Positions 1 to 6,000 of a stretch of 8,344 nt of DNA are shown in pieces. Source of the DNA: Lachnospiraceae bacterium. Its GTDB lineage: Bacteria; Bacillota; Clostridia; Lachnospirales; Lachnospiraceae. Where the stretch lies: NCBI GenBank assembly GCA_029068665.1, contig JAIECC010000295.1:1-8344 (forward strand), in the 5' to 3' direction. Numbering within the stretch: position 1 is the first letter of the stretch; each line of letters begins with the position of its first letter. The notes below the pieces were generated by a model. It had not been told where the DNA came from and searched no databases. It was given only the letters and a program-made list of their open reading frames with translations. The position numbers and the translations under genes were made by a program.

Positions 1-3000
1 GAAGAAATCAAAACTTTCCTTTCCCTTCCAGATCATACAAGCTCCAAACAATCCGGATAAGCCAAGAAGCAACACAAGTGCCAGCGGCATTCTGTCACCG
101 GTTTTCGGTACACCCGGCCGTGAATGAGTACCATTTGGATAATCCAGCATTACAATGGCATCTCCTGTCAGCGGCAAGTACTCGCCCTGTTCATTCTTCA
201 CATAAATCTTTCCGGTACTATCAATTGCAAAAGCAATGGTTTCGGCAATCTCATAGCCATCCGGTGCCGTTATTTCCGTTAATGTATAGTAGCTAAGGCT
301 TCCCTTCTTTGGTGCTGTAAATATCTCTGACGGAATCAGAGTCGGCTCATTGGTAGAAACAAAGCTGTAAATGATTTCTCCTGCTTCATTCTTAATCACA
401 AGAGAGGCTCCCGGCAGTTCCTTGGAATTGGTCATATCCTGTTTACTGATATAAACCGTAATCAAATCGTCTACCATAATTACCTTCTTGTTTGTAATCA
501 GTTTTCCATTTACATATATCTTGCCATCCTCATCCAGACGGAATTCAACACTTTCTGAATAAGCATAGCCTGCAGGTGCATTGGTCTCTGTAAGAACATA
601 GGTCACACCCGGCTGGAAGAAACCACTTTCAAAATATCTTGGCTCTTCTCCGCTTACCCAGGTAAGGGTTGCAAAGCTTTTATCATCCTTTGCGGTCACC
701 GTCAGCGTTGCCCCCGGCACCTCTTCTCCTGCAATATTCTGCTTGCTGATCGAGAACTTTGGTTCTTCATACATAATCAGAAGATTCTCATCTGCCAGTT
801 CATAGGTCTTTTGTCCGTCTGCACCGGTAGAAACGGTGTAAATCAAACCATTTCTATCGATTGCAAATGGGATATCCTCTGCTGGATAATACCCATTCGG
901 AACCTTTACCTCATGCAGAGTATATTCCTTATAATCATCCTTTCCTGCAATCAACCGGCTGGTATCCACTTCCTGAGCAGTCGAACCGGTAATCCATGAA
1001 ACAACGGTATTGCCGTCTTCATCCACAATTGCCAGCTCTGCCCCCGGAACCTCAATCCGGTCATACACATCCTGCTTGCTTACGCTTAAGCGTATCTTTC
1101 CATCTGCAATGTATACAGTCCGGTTTGGCTGTACTTTATCATCCACATAAATCAGGTTATCCTCCTTACCTACCGTAAAGACAATCGGATCCGCATAGTC
1201 ATATCCATCCGGTGCATTGACTTCGGTCAGGGTATAGGTACAGCCTGGAGTAAAGTCAATGAAATCCCAAGTCTTCGTCTTACCATCACTGACCCAGGTC
1301 TGCGTAGTAAAGAACGGATCATCCTGAGAGGTCAACATCAAGGTAGAACCTGCCAGTCCGCTTTGGTCATCCCGGTCAATCTTACGAACACCCAGTCCTG
1401 CTTCCTCATCCTGCATGATGACTGTATTATTTACCACCATAATACCATCTGCTCTGGTTATCTTGCCTTTTTCATTCAAGGTAAATATAATGTCTTCCGC
1501 AAGCTGATAGCCTTCCGGTGCTTCTATTTCCTCCAAAATGTAGGTCTGACCGCCAACCAGCTTTGCAAACTCAATCACCTCCGGTGCTGCACTGTTAGAT
1601 GTAAATTCTGCTATCTGCGCTCCTTTCTGACTGGTCTGCGTATCATACTCTGACAGCCTCAAAACAGCGCCATTTAATAATGTACCATATCCATTCTGCT
1701 TTCGAACTCTTATGATCAGCCGTTGATCCATTACATTTATGGTATCTTTACGATTGTTTAGGGTTGCATCGGTTCCCGACAGCAATACAACTTTACCATC
1801 TACAATCCGGAATTGAACCGCATCAGCAAGGACATAACCATCCGGTGCAGAAATCTCTTTTAAGGTAAATACTTCATCCTCGGATTCCGGAGTCAGTGTA
1901 ATCCGCTTCTGTGTTTCGCTAGATTCCCAGGTTATTGTTTCAAAGTTTTCATTGGTACTACTCAGCTCGAAAGTAGCACCTGCCAGTCCTAACTGACTCA
2001 TTCCATCCAGCTTTCGGATATAAATAGTATTGGAAGCTATCGGCTCATCCTGCATCGTCAATCTGCCATCAGGTATTTCTGTATAAGTTCCACCTTGAAT
2101 CTGATACAGTTTACCATTAGAGCCTACTGCAAATGGGATTGGCTCTGCTACTTCATAGCCATAAGGCGCACTAATCTCTCTTAAGGTATAGCGGTTATAA
2201 CCGGAAGCCGGTGCCACTAATTTTCCTGCTTCCACTCTATGCGCCAGGTCACCTGAGGTCCAGCGGTCTATTTCCTTGTTATTTGCATCGTAAATCGCCA
2301 GAATCGCGCCGGTCAGTACAGCTCCATGTTCATCTACCTTGGTCACAGAAAGCGAAACCTGTCTGTCCTGCATAATAATGGTCTGACCATTTTTCTTTCC
2401 TGCCGTAGTAATACTTCCATCTAAATTTACAGTAAATTCGATTGCTTCTGAATAACCGTAACCATTCGGTGCCAGTGTTTCCGTTAATACATATGTCTGT
2501 CCTGCCTCTAATACGGAAATCGGAATCTTATGAGGCTCTGTTGTGGAAGTCCAGCTGTCAATTGGTGTGGTACTTCCCTTCTTTGTTACGGTAAGTCTTG
2601 CCCCCGGCACTTCATCCGTACCATTAAGGGACTGCTTGCTGATTCTTACATTCAGCGGTGTATCCCGAAGTGTAATATCCTGTCTTACAGTACTATTAAT
2701 CACAACTCTGGTTACAGTATCACTTAATGCATATCCCTTCGGTGCCTTTGTCTCTTTTACATAGTAGGTGCCAATTGGCAGATTGCTAAATACTGCCACA
2801 CCGGAAGCGTTGGTCTTTACCGGATTGGTAACACCAGTTATACTAACCTTATTCTTACAAGCAGCATCCGTATATAACGTAAACTCTGCATTCTGCAGTA
2901 AAATGGTAGATACGGTACCGGTTTTGGTAATCTGAATGCTTCCCTTGATTGGGTCATTGGTAATCGTACCATTCTTCTCGGTGTTTCCTACCCCTGCCCA

Positions 3001-6000
3001 GGCAATCTCCTCAATTGGTTTCGGATCTGCCTTGTCATCCAGATAACGATCCTGCATTTGTTCCAAGTTGTTTGCCAGCGTAATAACGGTTGTGTTCTTC
3101 TTGGCAACATATCCATTCGGCACACCGGTTTCTACAAGAGTATATACCGTATTCGGACTATCATTATTTACGGAAATCTGCCGGAAATATGCCATACCAT
3201 CCGTGCCTGTAAGCCTTGTAATACCGGTTGGCTTACCATTCTTATACAATTCAAATACAGCACCGGATACCGGCTGATTCGTCTCACTGTTTGTCTTTTT
3301 AATTTTAAAGCTGACTACCGGAATAATGATTTCCGTTAACTCGTTCGTAATCGTCAGCGGATTGCCATCCCTGTCAATGGCAATCGTAGTATTGGAAACT
3401 ACCTGTACCTCGTAATTTTTATCATCTCTTACATATAGCCATTTTGTACCATCAGCCTTAGTGACAATCGTATCCGGCGCTTTTGTTTCCCTTACATAAT
3501 AGGTTCCAAAAGGCAAACCGTCAAAGTATACATCACCTTCATTGAATGATGTACCGGCTGCTGCTGCTTCATCTGCAGTCATAGACATGGCAGTTCCTTT
3601 TACAAAACCATTGGAATCATACAGAGTAAACTCCGCACCTGCAAGAGGATTACCGTCTTCATCCTGCTTATGAACCAGGATGCTTCCATTTTCCTTTTCA
3701 TTACCAACTGTCTGCTCAATTACCTGACCATTGATGGTGATAGAAGCAGCAGAAATCGGAATCTTTGTATTATCCAGAATATAACCTTCCGGTGCATTTA
3801 ATTCCTGTATGTAATAATTGCCATATACAATATCCGTAAATTCTATAATACCATTTTCATCTGTGGTATCCTTCTTTACCCGGACTCCACCCTGGGTGAA
3901 CAATCCGAATTCCGCACCTTCAAGCTTTACAGTTGAATCTGCACTATCCTGCTTTACAATCCGGACATTGAATTTTATGACATCATTTACAACCGTAGCA
4001 TTGGTATCACCCAAATGATCTATGGTGACATTCACATCACTGGCAACTGCATATCCGGCTTTGCCTTTTGTTTCACGCAGAACATATTCGCCAAACGGAA
4101 CATTGCTGAACACTGCCGTTCCATTACTGTCGGTGGTTACCGGACCCATAATCTTAGTTGTTCCATTCTTCGCATATAAAGTAAATTCCACACCGGACAA
4201 CGGCTTTGCCGGAACACTGTTGTCTACCTTTTTCACAACCAGATTACCTACTGCAAGCACATTTTCCACTGTTGCATTTTTTGATACATTCACCGTCTCT
4301 TTGCCGGTACCTACTACCACTGAATATATGGTATAGTCTGACACATAACCGGTTGGAGCTTTATCTTCTCGATAATAATAGGTTTTTCCCAGTTCCAGAT
4401 TGTTGAAGATCACCTCTCCACTGGCATTTGTGGTTTTTGAATCTACCCGGTCACTGCACAAGGCATCTGTATATAATCCAAAGGTTGCACCAGATAATGC
4501 CGCACCGGAAGCACCATTAATCTTTTTAATTGTCAAGCTTCCCACTGCAGCTGTGTCTTTAATTTCCTGCTCCGTCTTGGCCGTACCGTTATAAGAGGTT
4601 ACCACATTACCATCGGCATCAACAGTAATAACAGCCGTGATTACACTGTTATTCAGCGTATAGCCTGCCGGTGACTTGGTTTCCTTCACATAATAAGTAC
4701 CTGCTTCCAAGTCGGTAAAGGTTACTTTGCCGTTTGCTCCGGTGGTTTTGGTAGCCAGCAGCGTTTTGGTTGCCGCATCCTGATACAATCCAAACTGTGC
4801 ACCGGACAATGCTGCTCCTGCTTCATTTACCTTCTTAATGGTAATACTTCCTGTTGCCGGGGCCGGCTCCTCCTCTTTTGTATTCTTAACAATTATCTCA
4901 TAATATCTAACTCCGTTTGCATCCACCTTCATGTTGGCATCTGTATAGTTCGAAATGGATGTCTCACCGGTTCCGTCAATCTCGTAACCACTTGGTGCTT
5001 CCGTTTCCTTCAGACGGAAGGTATATCCTGCCATCGGCAGCAGCCCTTCGAACACCGCAACACCATCCTTATCGGATACTGCTTCACCAATGCATTCATC
5101 CCCCAGATATAATTCAAATCTTGCTCCCTCCAGAGGCGTTCCATCTGCAGAATCTCTCTTTAATACACGAATTTCCCGCTTTACGGCAGAGCCGGCTGAA
5201 GAAGAACTAAAGTTCACATTTTCAACACTGCTGGATTCCTTTTCAATGCTTGTTCCGTCACCGGCAAACTCTACCCGGTTGGAAATCTTCATGCCTTCTA
5301 ATTCCGCTGCTGTGACATTGAAACTGGTCCGGAACACGAATTCATAACAGTCACTTCCGATATTTGGCAATTGTACCACCAGATTTCGATTGACACAGGT
5401 AGCCTTATAAGCTTTGGCAGGTACCTGCACTCTTCCATTCTCCGTTACTTTATATAAGGTTCCGGAAACATAGTCAAAATAATCAGCCAGCTCATCACTA
5501 ATCTTCGGGTTTTCGATACTGCTCATGTCATTTCTGGCACCGTTAATCCGTACAGTCCAGTCTACATAATTCCGACCATTTTGGTAGCTGTATTCCTTAT
5601 CCAGAACACCGCCTACAACACCGGTTACTGTTGCATTTTCTTCGTCCTTGACAGTAACATTCCCTTCATAATCCACAGTGAATTCCACATCGTTTTTGTA
5701 GGAATGGGATTCCTCTGCCATCTGCATATCCGTAATCCGTGTTAAATACTTAATCACAAATTCCTGATTAAAGAACCGGCTTAATTCAGAATCCGATTTC
5801 GGGAAATTGTATGTAATGGTTTCCCGTCCGGTTGCCGGATCCGTTCCTACCGTAGGGTTCTTTTTCACCGGATTGTTATCCCAATAACGATTCTGTATGG
5901 TGAAGCTGCCCGGCAAATATGCCATATTCTCCGGCAGTACATCGGTCACACTCATGCCCTCCACCTTCAGTTGAGGAGCATTCACCACTACGGTCCATTC

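Noticed and set aside
4022..4336. Plus-strand open frame of 104 codons
   Set aside because: It lies opposite R3-R4, whose CnaB motifs are intact on the minus strand. It has no family resemblance of its own.
142..5184. Regular spacing of a conserved short motif on the plus strand, resembling a DNA repeat array
   Set aside because: The spacing is one protein domain, always in codon phase, and the motif is explained by the APxGY turn of CnaB domains. Units are too long and too diverged for a CRISPR array.
5356..5370. LPNIG in D7 as a sorting motif (a second copy is at 7642-7656 in D2)
   Set aside because: The fourth residue is Ile, not Thr. Both copies lie within beta-rich domains far from any membrane segment.
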